A stretch of 61,183 nt of DNA, from NCBI GenBank assembly GCA_009774145.1, contig VSND01000020.1:1-61183 (forward strand), given 5' to 3'. Source of the stretch: Lachnospiraceae bacterium. GTDB lineage: Bacteria; Bacillota; Clostridia; Lachnospirales; Lachnospiraceae. This document shows, piece by piece, positions 15,857 through 24,741 of this stretch (positions are counted from its first letter, which is position 1; each line of letters begins with the position of its first letter). The notes under the pieces are model-generated. The model was not told the origin of the DNA. It saw nothing but the letters and a program-made list of their open reading frames with translations, and ran no database searches. A program made the translations under genes and the position numbers.

Positions 15857-17818
15857 TTATGCCGGCATCACATTCCGTTTTAAGCTGGTATAAGCCAGCA
15901 AGATATAGATTGCATAGATCAGAAAGAAAATCCCCAGCGAGATCGTCACAATGGACAAAGGACTGTTCATTCCAACCATCACTCCCGGCTCGGGGGCGTG
16001 GGACAGGTGGAGGATAAAGGGTATGCCGATCAGCACAGGGGGCACGGCGGGCAGGGCATAGTAAATCGTGAACTGGCGGCTCAGGGCCTTTGCCATCTCC
16101 CGCCGGTCCATGCCCAGCTTTTGCAGGAGCTGGAACTGCCGCCTGTACCGCTCTGTCTCGCTGAGCTGCTGAATGGTGAGAATCGTGGCAGCGGTCATGG
16201 TCAGCGCCAGGGCCAGATAGAACAGGGGAAAGACGAACAGGACCGTCTGGGCCGCCTCTTCCGCGTTTTCCGAGGCTCTGGTGTGAATCTCATCATAGCT
16301 TGGCTCCGGAAGATTCTGTTCTCCCAGTCTGTAATTGATGTCACACAGGACGTCAAATTGAGCCTCCGTCACCGGCTGGGCAGTCTTGGCCGCATAGGCG
16401 TGGTGAAACACCAAAAGGCTCTCCGCCGCCTCGTCCGGCACCACGAGGATATACCGCGCCCCGTTGCCCGTGTCGTAATTTTGCAGCAGGTGTTCCGCAT
16501 GGACCCCGCCGGGAATCAGGCTGGCACCTCCCAGGGAGATGGGCTGGGTGTAGCCGGTCAAGTGCTTTTCCAGGTAGGCTCTACAGTGGATGAGATACTC
16601 CCCCGGCTTCAGCTCCACCGGCGGGTATCCGGCAATGGCGCGGAGCGCGGCGTAGTCGCTGTACCGCAGCACCGGGTCCCGGTCAAAGTAGCGGTAATAG
16701 TCCTCTCCCATGCGCTCCACATAGTCCATGACCCGGCTGTCCTCTGCCTGGTAGACGCAGTAGTGCAGCTCCCGTTCTACGGAAATATTGTCCTGGATGA
16801 AATCAAAATAATCCTGGCTGACCGGTCCGTCGCCGGCAGCGCCGATATACAGGTCGAAGCAGGCGTTTTCCGCCGCACGGCCCGCGAAAAGCCCCCGGAA
16901 AACCAGCCCGACCCCCTCGGAGATCAGGGTGGCCGTAAAAATCATGGAGATGGTGGCCATCAGCACACCCATGGTGGCCAGCTTGGCTGTCAGGGTACGA
17001 AACACCAGCAGGCTTTGTCCCCGGTACTTCCGGGCGGGCCGCCGGTCGAAGAAGGCGGGTACACCGGAGGCGAAGCTGAGGAAAAATCCGAACAGGAACA
17101 CAATGACGCATCCCGCCCCGGTGACGCCCAAAATGGCTCCTCCCGCCATCAGCAGACAGGTTCCGGCCACCCCCAGCACAATGGAGAAAGAGAACATCCA
17201 GCGGCGCACAGTTCCCGTTTGAATGACCATGCCCTCGTTAGCACGGTCAACATAGAGCAGGTCGTGGATATTCGCCCTGCGGATATATTTGCGGCTGCGG
17301 CGAAGGGCAAAGAGATAGATCAAAGCAAAATAGAGGACCGTCAGCCCCAGGGCGGGGAGGGAAAAGCCAAACGAAAAGGCGTAGGGCAGGCCGAACAGCG
17401 CCAGTACGATGGCGCGAAACACCTGATAGAGCAGCCCGCCCAGGGCGGTCCCCAGCACCAGAGCACAGCCGCCTACAGCCAGATTCTCCAGAAAGAACAG
17501 CCGGGCCAGTTGCCGGTTCTCCAGGCCAATGAGCAGATAGAGCCCCAGCTCCCGGCCCCGGCGCAGAAGCATGAATCTGGTGGCGTAGGCCACCAGCCAG
17601 CCAAAGACGCACACCACCACCACGCTGGCCAGCACGATCATCAGGGGAAGTACGGAGATACTCTTGGACAAGGCGATGATCTCCTGAGAGAATACCAGCC
17701 CGTTAAACGAATACAGCAGGGCAGCCGCCATGACTACGGTGACGAAGTAGACCAGATAATCCCGGGCCTGCCTCTGGGCGTTTCGGAGGGACAGCTTAGA
17801 TAACGTCACTGACATCAC
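15857..17818 (-). CDS. BceB-type FtsX-domain ABC permease
   Basis: A 653-residue permease of the BceAB family, which frees lipid II-cycle targets from peptide antibiotics such as bacitracin. It has ten predicted membrane segments: one, then FtsX-like blocks near residues 50-210, 225-300 and a C-terminal trio, with a large extracellular domain of about 200 residues (roughly 310-515) that in relatives binds peptide and the kinase. The start (17818, or the adjacent ATG at 17815) overlaps the end of the ATPase gene by about 20 bases. The GC-rich codon use differs from the neighbouring genes. Confidence 0.92.
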   Translation of the reverse strand: MMSVTLSKLSLRNAQRQARDYLVYFVTVVMAAALLYSFNGLVFSQEIIALSKSISVLPLMIVLASVVVVCVFGWLVAYATRFMLLRRGRELGLYLLIGLENRQLARLFFLENLAVGGCALVLGTALGGLLYQVFRAIVLALFGLPYAFSFGFSLPALGLTVLYFALIYLFALRRSRKYIRRANIHDLLYVDRANEGMVIQTGTVRRWMFSFSIVLGVAGTCLLMAGGAILGVTGAGCVIVFLFGFFLSFASGVPAFFDRRPARKYRGQSLLVFRTLTAKLATMGVLMATISMIFTATLISEGVGLVFRGLFAGRAAENACFDLYIGAAGDGPVSQDYFDFIQDNISVERELHYCVYQAEDSRVMDYVERMGEDYYRYFDRDPVLRYSDYAALRAIAGYPPVELKPGEYLIHCRAYLEKHLTGYTQPISLGGASLIPGGVHAEHLLQNYDTGNGARYILVVPDEAAESLLVFHHAYAAKTAQPVTEAQFDVLCDINYRLGEQNLPEPSYDEIHTRASENAEEAAQTVLFVFPLFYLALALTMTAATILTIQQLSETERYRRQFQLLQKLGMDRREMAKALSRQFTIYYALPAVPPVLIGIPFILHLSHAPEPGVMVGMNSPLSIVTISLGIFFLIYAIYILLAYTSLKRNVMPA

Positions 17819-18554
17819 CCCCTAACGCAGCAAGAACATCCAGAATCTCATGGTAGAACACAGACCGTCCCCGTTCTCCCCGGAGCAGCTCGTTGAACAC
17901 CCGTCCGTCCTTCAGGAACAGCACCCGTCTGGCATAGCTGGCGCTGTAGGCATCGTGAGTGACCATGAGAATGGTAGCGCCCATGTCCCGGTTCATGGTG
18001 GTCATGATCTCCAGCAGGTTCTTGGATGCTCTGGAATCTAACGCCCCGGTCGGTTCATCCGCCAGCAGCAGGGTCTGCCCCGCCACCACAGCCCGGGCGA
18101 CCGCAGTGCGCTGCTTCTGCCCCCCGGACACTTGATAGGGGAACCTGGGCAGGATGTCGGTGATGCCCAGCTTCTGGGCGATGTCCCGAACCCGGTTCTG
18201 AACGGTCCCGGGGTCCTGGTGATTCAGGGAGAGGGCCAGGCCGATGTTTTCCTCGATGGTAAGGGTATCCAGCAGGTTAAAGTCCTGGAAGACAAAACCC
18301 AGCCGCTCCCGGCGGAACCTGGCCAGTTCGGTTTCGGACAGGTCCGCTACACTCACCCCGTCCAGGAGAATCTTCCCGGCGCTGATGGTATCGATGGTGG
18401 AGATGCAGTTGAGCAGCGTGGTTTTTCCGCTCCCTGACGCCCCCATGATGGCCAGGAACTCTCCGTCCTCCACCTCGAAGCTTACCCGGTCCAGGGCTTG
18501 CGTAACGTTGTTTTTGCTTCCGTAATATTTTTCGATATTTTGTACTTGTAACAT
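17796..18554 (-). CDS. BceA-type ABC ATPase
   Basis: A 252-residue ATPase of the MacB/BceA group. Seen: Walker A GASGSGKTT near residue 40, Q-loop FVFQDFNLLDTLT, signature VSGGQKQRTAVARA, Walker B LLLADEPTGALDS and the switch MVTHDAYSA. It drives the FtsX-type permease that follows. The last ~20 residues read through into the permease start, which implies coupled translation. The gene begins 79 bases after the kinase gene, so it may have a regulated promoter of its own in that gap. Confidence 0.93.
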   Translation of the reverse strand: MLQVQNIEKYYGSKNNVTQALDRVSFEVEDGEFLAIMGASGSGKTTLLNCISTIDTISAGKILLDGVSVADLSETELARFRRERLGFVFQDFNLLDTLTIEENIGLALSLNHQDPGTVQNRVRDIAQKLGITDILPRFPYQVSGGQKQRTAVARAVVAGQTLLLADEPTGALDSRASKNLLEIMTTMNRDMGATILMVTHDAYSASYARRVLFLKDGRVFNELLRGERGRSVFYHEILDVLAALGGDVSDVI

Positions 18555-18633
18555 GGCAATTTGCCTCCTTTGCTTATGGTTCTATGGTACACCAGAAGCG
18601 AAGGCCGTTGTATCGAAGTCCTGTTGATTTACC

Positions 18634-19644
18634 TTACAGTTTTGTAAGGTTTTCCTTCGCGGGAAAAGTCAGCGTTACTGTAGTTCCAGCCCCTTCCTGT
18701 GAATCCATGCGCAGTTCCAATTCCAGGAAAACCGCCAGCTTCCTGCACAGATACAGACCTATGCCGGTAGAGCCGCCGCGCATCCGCCCGTTGCTGCCGG
18801 TAAAGCCACGCTCAAACACACGGGGCAGTTCATGCGCCGGGATACCGATGCCGTTGTCGTGAACAATAAGCCGGGTCTGTCTCCCAAGAGGCCTGGCAAA
18901 GAGGGTGATGACCGGCTCCGCTCCCCGATAGCGGGCAGCGTTCTGGAGCAGCTGGCCCAGAATAAAGACCGCCCATTTTTCGTCGGTATAGACGGCACAG
19001 TTCATATTTTCCATCTCTACCCGAATACCGTTTTGGATCAACAGGGAACGGTGGTTCTCAATGGCCTGCGCTGCGATTTTTTCAAGCTCTGTCTGCCGGA
19101 ACAGGCAGTCTTGCTCCGGGTTCTTAGCACGGGCGTAGAACAATGCCCGCTCTACATGAGCCTCGATTTGACTGAGTTCCGCTGTGAGCTTCCGGCGGGT
19201 GTCCCCGTCCAGCTCCCGACAAATGAGGCGGGCGGCGGTGAGAGGGGCTTTGATCTCATGCACCCAGCGTTCCACATACTCCTGGTACTCCCGTTGGGAC
19301 GCCTGGGCGTCAGATACGGCGCCCGTCATATCGCGGCCAGCCAGGCGGACCAGATCCAGGCGCCGCCGTTCATAAAGTCTTTTAGGCTGCGGAACGCACT
19401 CCGTAAACAGGTATTTACGATCCAGACCGTCCAGAATGGATTTCCATTCCAGGAGGCGGGCGCGCTGCTGAAAGAAATCAGACATATTCACCGTCAGGAA
19501 AACCAGCAGAAACACAATCAGCAAAATCACCAGGATCCCCGGCTGCGTTCCCGTGATGCAAAGGAACGCAGCCGCCAGTCCGGCACAAATCGCCTGGAGC
19601 GCGATACGCCCCAGCCGGTCCGATAAAAATTCCCGCAGGGTCAT
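18634..19644 (-). CDS. BceS-type intramembrane-sensing histidine kinase
   Basis: A 336-residue kinase with two closely spaced membrane helices (about residues 13-52) and almost no extracellular loop. This is the mark of BceS-like kinases, which receive their signal from the partner ABC permease and not from the ligand directly. H-box WVHEIKAPLTA has His129; ATP-binding motifs are LLQNAARY, DNGIGIP and GSTGIGLYL. Its start overlaps the response-regulator stop (ATGA). Confidence 0.92.
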   Translation of the reverse strand: MTLREFLSDRLGRIALQAICAGLAAAFLCITGTQPGILVILLIVFLLVFLTVNMSDFFQQRARLLEWKSILDGLDRKYLFTECVPQPKRLYERRRLDLVRLAGRDMTGAVSDAQASQREYQEYVERWVHEIKAPLTAARLICRELDGDTRRKLTAELSQIEAHVERALFYARAKNPEQDCLFRQTELEKIAAQAIENHRSLLIQNGIRVEMENMNCAVYTDEKWAVFILGQLLQNAARYRGAEPVITLFARPLGRQTRLIVHDNGIGIPAHELPRVFERGFTGSNGRMRGGSTGIGLYLCRKLAVFLELELRMDSQEGAGTTVTLTFPAKENLTKL

Positions 19645-20309
19645 AGTTGATACCCCATTCCGCGCCGGGTCTTGATGGCGTCCGGCAGACCGATCTCCGC
19701 CAGCTTTCCCCGCAGCCGGGTCATATTCACGCTGAGAGTGTTGTCATCAATGTAAATCTGGTTGTCCCACAGGGCATCAATCAGATCGGCCCGGGAAACA
19801 ATCTGCCCGGTATGGACCATCAGGCAGGCTAAAATCTGCAGTTCATTCCGGCTGAGTTCTACGGCTTTTCCGCCGGACGATACCACCCCTTTTGTCAGGC
19901 TCATCCGCAGTTCACCGGCCTGCAGTAAATCAGCCTGTTCCGGTCCGCCGCCGCTCCGGCGCAGGACCGCTTTGATCCGGGCCAGCAGAACGGGAACACT
20001 GTATGGCTTGGTGATGTAGTCGTCCCCGCCCAGGCTCAGCGCCCGCACCTCGTCCGCACCGGCATCCCGGCTGGTAACAAAAATCACCGGCGCGGGAACG
20101 GCCTTCCGCAGTGCGGCACACAGAGAGAAACCGTCTTTACCCGGAAGCCCGATATCCAGAAGGATCAGATTCGGGTGTTCCTGCGCGGCCTGCGCCGGTA
20201 TATCTGTAAACTTCGTGATTACCAGAGTTGTATATCCCTCATTTTCCAGAAGCAGCGCCAACTCTTCCCGAATGGCCGGGTCATCCTCGATGATCATAAT
20301 TTTGAGCAT
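19641..20309 (-). CDS. BceR-type response regulator
   Basis: A 222-residue OmpR-family regulator: receiver with D52 (LLDIGLPG), lysine in GDDYITKPY, then a winged helix ending RRGMGYQL. First gene of the BceRS-AB set on the minus strand. The ATG at 20309 has GGGAGG eight bases upstream; an earlier in-frame start at 20345 lacks one. Confidence 0.92.
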   Translation of the reverse strand: MLKIMIIEDDPAIREELALLLENEGYTTLVITKFTDIPAQAAQEHPNLILLDIGLPGKDGFSLCAALRKAVPAPVIFVTSRDAGADEVRALSLGGDDYITKPYSVPVLLARIKAVLRRSGGGPEQADLLQAGELRMSLTKGVVSSGGKAVELSRNELQILACLMVHTGQIVSRADLIDALWDNQIYIDDNTLSVNMTRLRGKLAEIGLPDAIKTRRGMGYQL

Positions 20310-20482
20310 ACCATTCCTCCCGCTGTTTTGCTTACATTTTAGCACATGGAGGGCAGATTATCAATTATGGGCAGGAACAAAGCCATTCGCATTTTGGAAA
20401 ACCTCTCCCTTTCCGTTGCCGGATAGGGTATGACAGCAAAAAATTATCACAGGTACCATTTCTTAAGAATCTCTTAATACTG

Positions 20483-20514
20483 TTGACAACACTATATTAT
20501 ACAATATATAATAT
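20483..20514 (+). promoter_or_regulatory. Promoter with palindromic operator before padR
   Basis: TTGACA (20483-20488), 18-bp spacer, TATAAT (20507-20512). The palindrome ATATTATA-CAATA-TATAATAT (20494-20514) covers the -10 box. PadR repressors commonly bind such dyads in their own promoters, so autorepression is likely. Confidence 0.75.
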
Positions 20515-20558
20515 TATAAAATCATACAGTAAACCAGCAGCAAACAAGGAGAAACGGC

Positions 20559-20882
20559 ATGGTATTTAATACAGGCGCTGCACTTCTGGACGCGATCGTA
20601 CTGGCTGTCGTATCCATGGATGCAGAAGGAACTTACGGGTACAAGATCACCCAGGATGTCCGGCAGGTCATCGAGATCTCGGAATCCACGCTGTATCCGG
20701 TTCTGAGACGGCTCTTGAAGGATGGGTGTCTGGAAGTATATGATATGGAATTCGGCGGCAGAAACCGCAGATACTATAAGATTACAGACGCAGGGACTGC
20801 ACAGCTGAACCTGTATGTCTGCGAATGGCAGAACTATGCGGCAAAGATCACCAATATCTTTACAGGGAGAAGGAAATCATGA
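20559..20882 (+). CDS. PadR-family transcriptional regulator
   Basis: A 107-residue winged-helix repressor. Typical PadR features are seen: LLDAIVLAVVS, GYKITQDV, ESTLYPVLRRLLKDGCLE and GRNRRYYKITDAG. Ribosome binding site AAGGAG precedes the ATG. It overlaps the DUF1700 gene by four bases. In related operons it represses its own transcription until envelope stress; the ligand is unknown. Confidence 0.93.
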   Translation: MVFNTGAALLDAIVLAVVSMDAEGTYGYKITQDVRQVIEISESTLYPVLRRLLKDGCLEVYDMEFGGRNRRYYKITDAGTAQLNLYVCEWQNYAAKITNIFTGRRKS

Positions 20883-21568
20883 ACAGAACGGAATTTATGA
20901 ACCGGCTGGAGCGGCTTCTGTGGGATATCCCGGAAAGCGAACGCAGGGAAGCCCTTCAATATTATAATGATTATTTCGATGACGCCGGTCCGGAGAACGA
21001 AGCACGGGTCATCAGAGAGCTGGGCAGCCCCGCCCAGGTGGCAAAAACCATCCGGGAAGGAATGTCCGAAAACGGAGAATATACGGAACATGGTTATGAG
21101 GATGCCCGGTTCCGGAACCGTCAGGATGTCACGGCAGATGATCCGGATATAGTGGTGGAAAAATCCTTCGAAAGACAGCGGCGGAACTCTCCTGACCCGT
21201 GGAAGCTTTTAGCCATCTTTCTGCTGTGCCTGCTACTGCTTCCGATCATTATACCGCTGTTTCTGGTCCTGCTCGCTGTTCCGGCGTCCATACTGATCGG
21301 CATCATCGGTATTGTGATCGCAGCAATGGTGGCGGCGGCCGCCCTTCCGGTCGCCGGCATTGTCCTTTTGGCCATTGCATTTTATCATCTGTTCCTCACT
21401 CCTGTTGCAGGCATCACACTGGGCGGCATCGGCCTTGTGCTTCTGGCGGCAGGTATCCTTACCTTTTTGCTGACCATATGGATCCTGAAAGCCGTCTTTC
21501 CAGTCTGCATCCGGACCGTGGTCGCCATGCTCCGCTATCCTCTCAGAAAGGCAGGTATTGTAAAATGA
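20879..21568 (+). CDS. DUF1700/HAAS-domain membrane protein
   Basis: A 229-residue protein. Residues 1-80 carry the HAAS fold seen in DUF1700 proteins (FMNRLERLLWDIPESERREAL, read as LERLL and IPESER; then YYNDYFDDAG and ELGSPAQVAKTI). Four or five membrane segments follow from about residue 105. Start at 20879 overlaps the padR stop (ATGA), and its own stop overlaps the next start in the same way. HAAS-domain proteins regularly pair with PadR regulators and may pass on a membrane signal. Confidence 0.9.
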   Translation: MNRTEFMNRLERLLWDIPESERREALQYYNDYFDDAGPENEARVIRELGSPAQVAKTIREGMSENGEYTEHGYEDARFRNRQDVTADDPDIVVEKSFERQRRNSPDPWKLLAIFLLCLLLLPIIIPLFLVLLAVPASILIGIIGIVIAAMVAAAALPVAGIVLLAIAFYHLFLTPVAGITLGGIGLVLLAAGILTFLLTIWILKAVFPVCIRTVVAMLRYPLRKAGIVK

Positions 21569-22545
21569 AACCCATCTTGAAAATATGCCTGATAATCAGC
21601 AGTGTTTTATTTGCTGCAGGAATTGCCTGTATCGGCATCGGCATCGCCATGGGAGTAACTCCGGCACAGCTTGTCCATGCAGGACACTGTCCAGGGAGTT
21701 CTCTGATCCGTTCAGGACTGGATGAAATAACATCCGAAGTTTTGCGTCTTCCGGAACTATCCGGGATATCAGAAGAGGTTCCGGATGATCTGCCGGAACC
21801 TCTGGAGGAAACGGAAAATCTTTCCGGAACCAGCTTCTCCGACGCGGAAGAATACTATGAATTCCAGAATATTCAGGAACTGGAGCTGGAACTGTCTCTG
21901 TGCAGTCTTAACATAGACCGGCACGACAAGGATTTCATCGCTGTGGAAGCCGATAATGTACAGAATTATTTCCGCTGCCTCCAGGAGGGTGATACGCTGT
22001 CTCTGAAGGATGACCGGCCGCATTCTGCCAGGCAGAACAGCACGAAGAATGAGCTGCGTCTCACCCTGTATCTTCCGGACCAGATCTTCAGAGAAGTTTC
22101 TGTTGAGATGGAAGTGGGAGAGATCCGGCTTGACGCTCTTGCCGCTGATGAGGTCGAAGTCACCAATGGCGTCGGCAGCATCACCATCGGAACGCTGAAC
22201 GGAGCCGACCTGTCCGTTCACACAGGTGTCGGCGAATTCCTGGCGGATCGGATCCAGGCAGACAGGGAAGCAGATATCAAGGTGGATACCGGCAGCATCA
22301 CGCTTGCACAGTTTGACGGAAACTCCCTGGAAGTGGAGTGCGGAATCGGCAATGCAGAAATCACGGCAGCGGGAAGCGAGCTGGATTATAATTATACACT
22401 TCATGCAGATCTTGGCAGCATTTCCCTGAACAGCCGGCAGCAGAACAACTACGGACATCACCTGGATATCCATCACGGCGCAGACCGCCGGATCTCGGTC
22501 AACTGCAGTCTGGGCAATGCAACATTAAATTTTATGGAGGAATAG
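21565..22545 (+). CDS. DUF4097 (LiaF/adhesin-like beta) membrane-anchored protein
   Basis: A 326-residue protein. An N-terminal membrane helix (residues 5-30) anchors it, an acidic linker rich in Glu and Pro follows, and from about residue 105 a repetitive beta-strand region of the DUF4097 type begins (repeated patterns such as NGVGSITIGTLNGADLSV and HTGVGEF, then DTGSITL, CGIGNAEI, DLGSISL). This right-handed beta fold is shared with LiaF-like envelope-stress proteins. ATGA overlap with DUF1700; five bases before the PspC gene. Confidence 0.9.
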   Translation: MKPILKICLIISSVLFAAGIACIGIGIAMGVTPAQLVHAGHCPGSSLIRSGLDEITSEVLRLPELSGISEEVPDDLPEPLEETENLSGTSFSDAEEYYEFQNIQELELELSLCSLNIDRHDKDFIAVEADNVQNYFRCLQEGDTLSLKDDRPHSARQNSTKNELRLTLYLPDQIFREVSVEMEVGEIRLDALAADEVEVTNGVGSITIGTLNGADLSVHTGVGEFLADRIQADREADIKVDTGSITLAQFDGNSLEVECGIGNAEITAAGSELDYNYTLHADLGSISLNSRQQNNYGHHLDIHHGADRRISVNCSLGNATLNFMEE

Positions 22546-22549
22546 TAAA

Positions 22550-22738
22550 ATGAAAGACAAACGACTGTTAAAATCTTCTTCAAACCGTATGATCTCCGGT
22601 GTCTGCGGAGGAATCGGGGAATTTTTCGGTATTGACCCAACGGTCATCCGCCTGATCTGGGCGATCCTGACCTTCTGCGGACTGGGAAGCGGCATTCTGA
22701 TCTATATTATTGCTGCAGTTGTGATTCCGGAATATTAA
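22550..22738 (+). CDS. PspC-domain small membrane protein
   Basis: A 62-residue single-domain PspC protein: the RLLKSSSNRMISGVCGG start (seen as NRMISGVCGGIGEFF), IDPTVIRLIWAIL, and a C-terminal hydrophobic helix ending VVIPEY. PspC proteins respond to membrane damage. Last gene of the four-gene PadR operon. Confidence 0.93.
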   Translation: MKDKRLLKSSSNRMISGVCGGIGEFFGIDPTVIRLIWAILTFCGLGSGILIYIIAAVVIPEY

Positions 22739-22873
22739 AAAACTCTTTTCTTTTTGAGAAAGCCGCATTATAATAGAAACAACCTGTAGCATCTGTTTGC
22801 AACAGACAGAACACACCTGATCGGACAGGAACTGTTCGATCCGCAGGAATTCAAAACATCAGGAGGAAATTTT

Positions 22874-24283
22874 ATGGGCGGCTTTTTTGGAGTTGCGTCA
22901 AAGAACGACTGTATCTTTGACCTGTTTTTTGGAACAGACTACCATTCTCACCTTGGTACGAGGAGAGGCGGCATGGCTGTATATGGTAAGAATGGTTTTG
23001 ACCGTGCCATTCACAATATAGAGAATGCGCCTTTCCGAACCAAGTTCGACAAGGATATGAGGCAGATGAAGGGGTATCTGGGAATCGGATGTATCTCCGA
23101 TTATGAACCGCAGCCTCTGATCATTCGTTCCCATCATGGTACTTATGCAATCACTACCGTAGGAAAGATCAACAATACGGAAGAGATTACAGAGCTTATC
23201 TACAAAAACGGCAATACTCATTTTCTGGAAATGAGCGGCGGGGATATCAACCCCACGGAACTGGTCGCAGCCGTGATCAATCAAAAGGAAAATCTCATAG
23301 ACGGCATCCGTTACGCACAGGAACTGATCGACGGTTCCATGACGCTGATGCTCATGACGCCAAAAGGGATCTATGCCGCCAGGGACCGGATGGGGCGCAC
23401 CCCTGTCATCCTCGGCAAAAAAGAGGATGCTTACTGTATCACCTTCGAAAGCTATGCATATCTGAATCTTGGATATGCGCACGACCGGGAGCTGGGACCC
23501 GGAGAGATCGTGATTGTGACTCCGGACGGTGTACAGACGCTCTCCGCACCCGGAAACGAGATGAAGATCTGCACGTTCCTGTGGGTCTACTATGGATACC
23601 CCTCCAGTTCCTATGAGGGCGTGAACGTGGAGCAGATGCGTTACAGCTGCGGCATCAGGATGGCAAAGCGCGACGATGCGAAACCCGACAACGTTGCCGG
23701 CATTCCGGACTCCGGCATTGCCCATGCAGTCGGTTATGCGAATCAGTCCGGCATCCCGTTCTCCAGGCCATTTGTCAAATACACCCCCACCTGGCCCCGT
23801 TCTTTCATGCCCACCATTCAGAACAAGCGGGATCTGATCGCCAGAATGAAGCTGATCCCGATCCATCAGCTTATTAAGGGAAAGCGCCTGCTCCTGATCG
23901 ATGACTCCATTGTCAGAGGCACGCAGCTTCGGGAAACCACGGAATTTTTGTATCAGAGCGGCGCTGCAGAGGTCCATATCCGTCCTGCCTGCCCCCCGCT
24001 TGTATACGGATGCAAATACCTGAATTTCTCTCGTTCCACCTCTGATATGGATCTGATCACCAGAAGAATCATTGTCCGTCTGGAAGGCACAGACGAGGTA
24101 CCGGATGAGGTTCTGCAGGAATATGCGGATCCCAATTCCGAAAAATACGAGATTATGGTGGAAGCGATCCGCAAAGAGCTGAATTTTACTTCCCTGAAGT
24201 ATAACCGTCTGGATGACCTGCTGGATTCGGTAGGCATAGAACCCTGTAAACTCTGTACTTACTGCTGGAACGGCAGGGAATAA
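22874..24283 (+). CDS. PurF-like amidophosphoribosyltransferase without the glutaminase cysteine
   Basis: A 469-residue homologue of PurF, which makes phosphoribosylamine in the first step of purine synthesis using ammonia freed from glutamine. The PRPP-binding loop is intact (LLLIDDSIVRGT, about residues 339-350), and C-terminal cysteines resemble the iron-sulfur ligands of Bacillus PurF (CKYLNF, CKLCTYCW). The N terminus reads MGGFFGV where active PurF reads CGIFG after processing. The catalytic nucleophile Cys1 is therefore glycine. The glutaminase half should be dead, leaving an ammonia-dependent or non-purine enzyme, or a regulatory paralogue. It is full length with a good AGGAGG site, so it is not simply decaying. 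The genome presumably has a normal purF elsewhere. Confidence 0.85.
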   Translation: MGGFFGVASKNDCIFDLFFGTDYHSHLGTRRGGMAVYGKNGFDRAIHNIENAPFRTKFDKDMRQMKGYLGIGCISDYEPQPLIIRSHHGTYAITTVGKINNTEEITELIYKNGNTHFLEMSGGDINPTELVAAVINQKENLIDGIRYAQELIDGSMTLMLMTPKGIYAARDRMGRTPVILGKKEDAYCITFESYAYLNLGYAHDRELGPGEIVIVTPDGVQTLSAPGNEMKICTFLWVYYGYPSSSYEGVNVEQMRYSCGIRMAKRDDAKPDNVAGIPDSGIAHAVGYANQSGIPFSRPFVKYTPTWPRSFMPTIQNKRDLIARMKLIPIHQLIKGKRLLLIDDSIVRGTQLRETTEFLYQSGAAEVHIRPACPPLVYGCKYLNFSRSTSDMDLITRRIIVRLEGTDEVPDEVLQEYADPNSEKYEIMVEAIRKELNFTSLKYNRLDDLLDSVGIEPCKLCTYCWNGRE

Positions 24284-24311
24284 TCCGCTTCCTCAAAAGC
24301 AGCACAAAAGG

Positions 24312-24356
24312 CTCCTGACCGCAGACGTTGATCTTCCTGTCTGCGGTCGGGAGTTT
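24312..24356 (+). terminator. Rho-independent terminator after the PurF-like gene
   Basis: A long GC-rich stem (CTCC, one mismatch, GACCGCAGAC opposite GTCTGCGGTC, GGAG) is followed by TTTT. It starts about 28 bases after the stop codon. Confidence 0.85.
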
Positions 24357-24410
24357 TAGACTCCTGCACCTGCAATGCTCCGGCTGCAGCGCCGCTTTGT
24401 TCCTGTCTGC

Positions 24411-24647
24411 CTATTTCAGCAGTTCGTCATAAGTAGTGTTCAGACAGTCCCGAAGCACCCGAAGCTGAGCGCCGGTGATATGCTGGATTCCTCTCTCGAT
24501 CTTCACCAGCGTCTCCCTTGTCATATTCACATCCTGAAGCTGGATCATCCGAACCAGCTCCGTCTGCCTGATTCCCCTGCTCAGCCTGATCCGGCGTATG
24601 TTTCCGCCGATATTGATGCCCGACTGCTGCTTTATCTTCTGTTCCAT
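24411..24647 (-). CDS. XRE-type helix-turn-helix protein, copy 1
   Basis: A 78-residue single-domain Cro/CI-like DNA-binding protein: GGNIRRIRLSRGIRQTELVRMIQ, seen as NIRRIR and RQTELV, then MTRETLVKIERG and a C-terminal NTTYDELL. It is closely related to the next gene, sharing the MTRETLVKIERG and CLNTTY(D/E)ELL blocks, so the two arose by tandem duplication. Target unknown. Confidence 0.85.
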   Translation of the reverse strand: MEQKIKQQSGINIGGNIRRIRLSRGIRQTELVRMIQLQDVNMTRETLVKIERGIQHITGAQLRVLRDCLNTTYDELLK

Positions 24648-24741
24648 CCTGCACCTTCTGAAAGAACCGGCATCAGTCCTTTTTCTTCCATCATATTCGT
24701 TTCATTCGATATCATGGGACTGATATCAGTCCTTTCAGAAA

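Noticed and set aside
15998..17803. A 601-codon open frame on the plus strand
   Set aside because: It is antisense to the FtsX-type permease. Its translation is rich in His, Gln and Gly without membrane or domain patterns, as expected for a shadow of a GC-rich gene.
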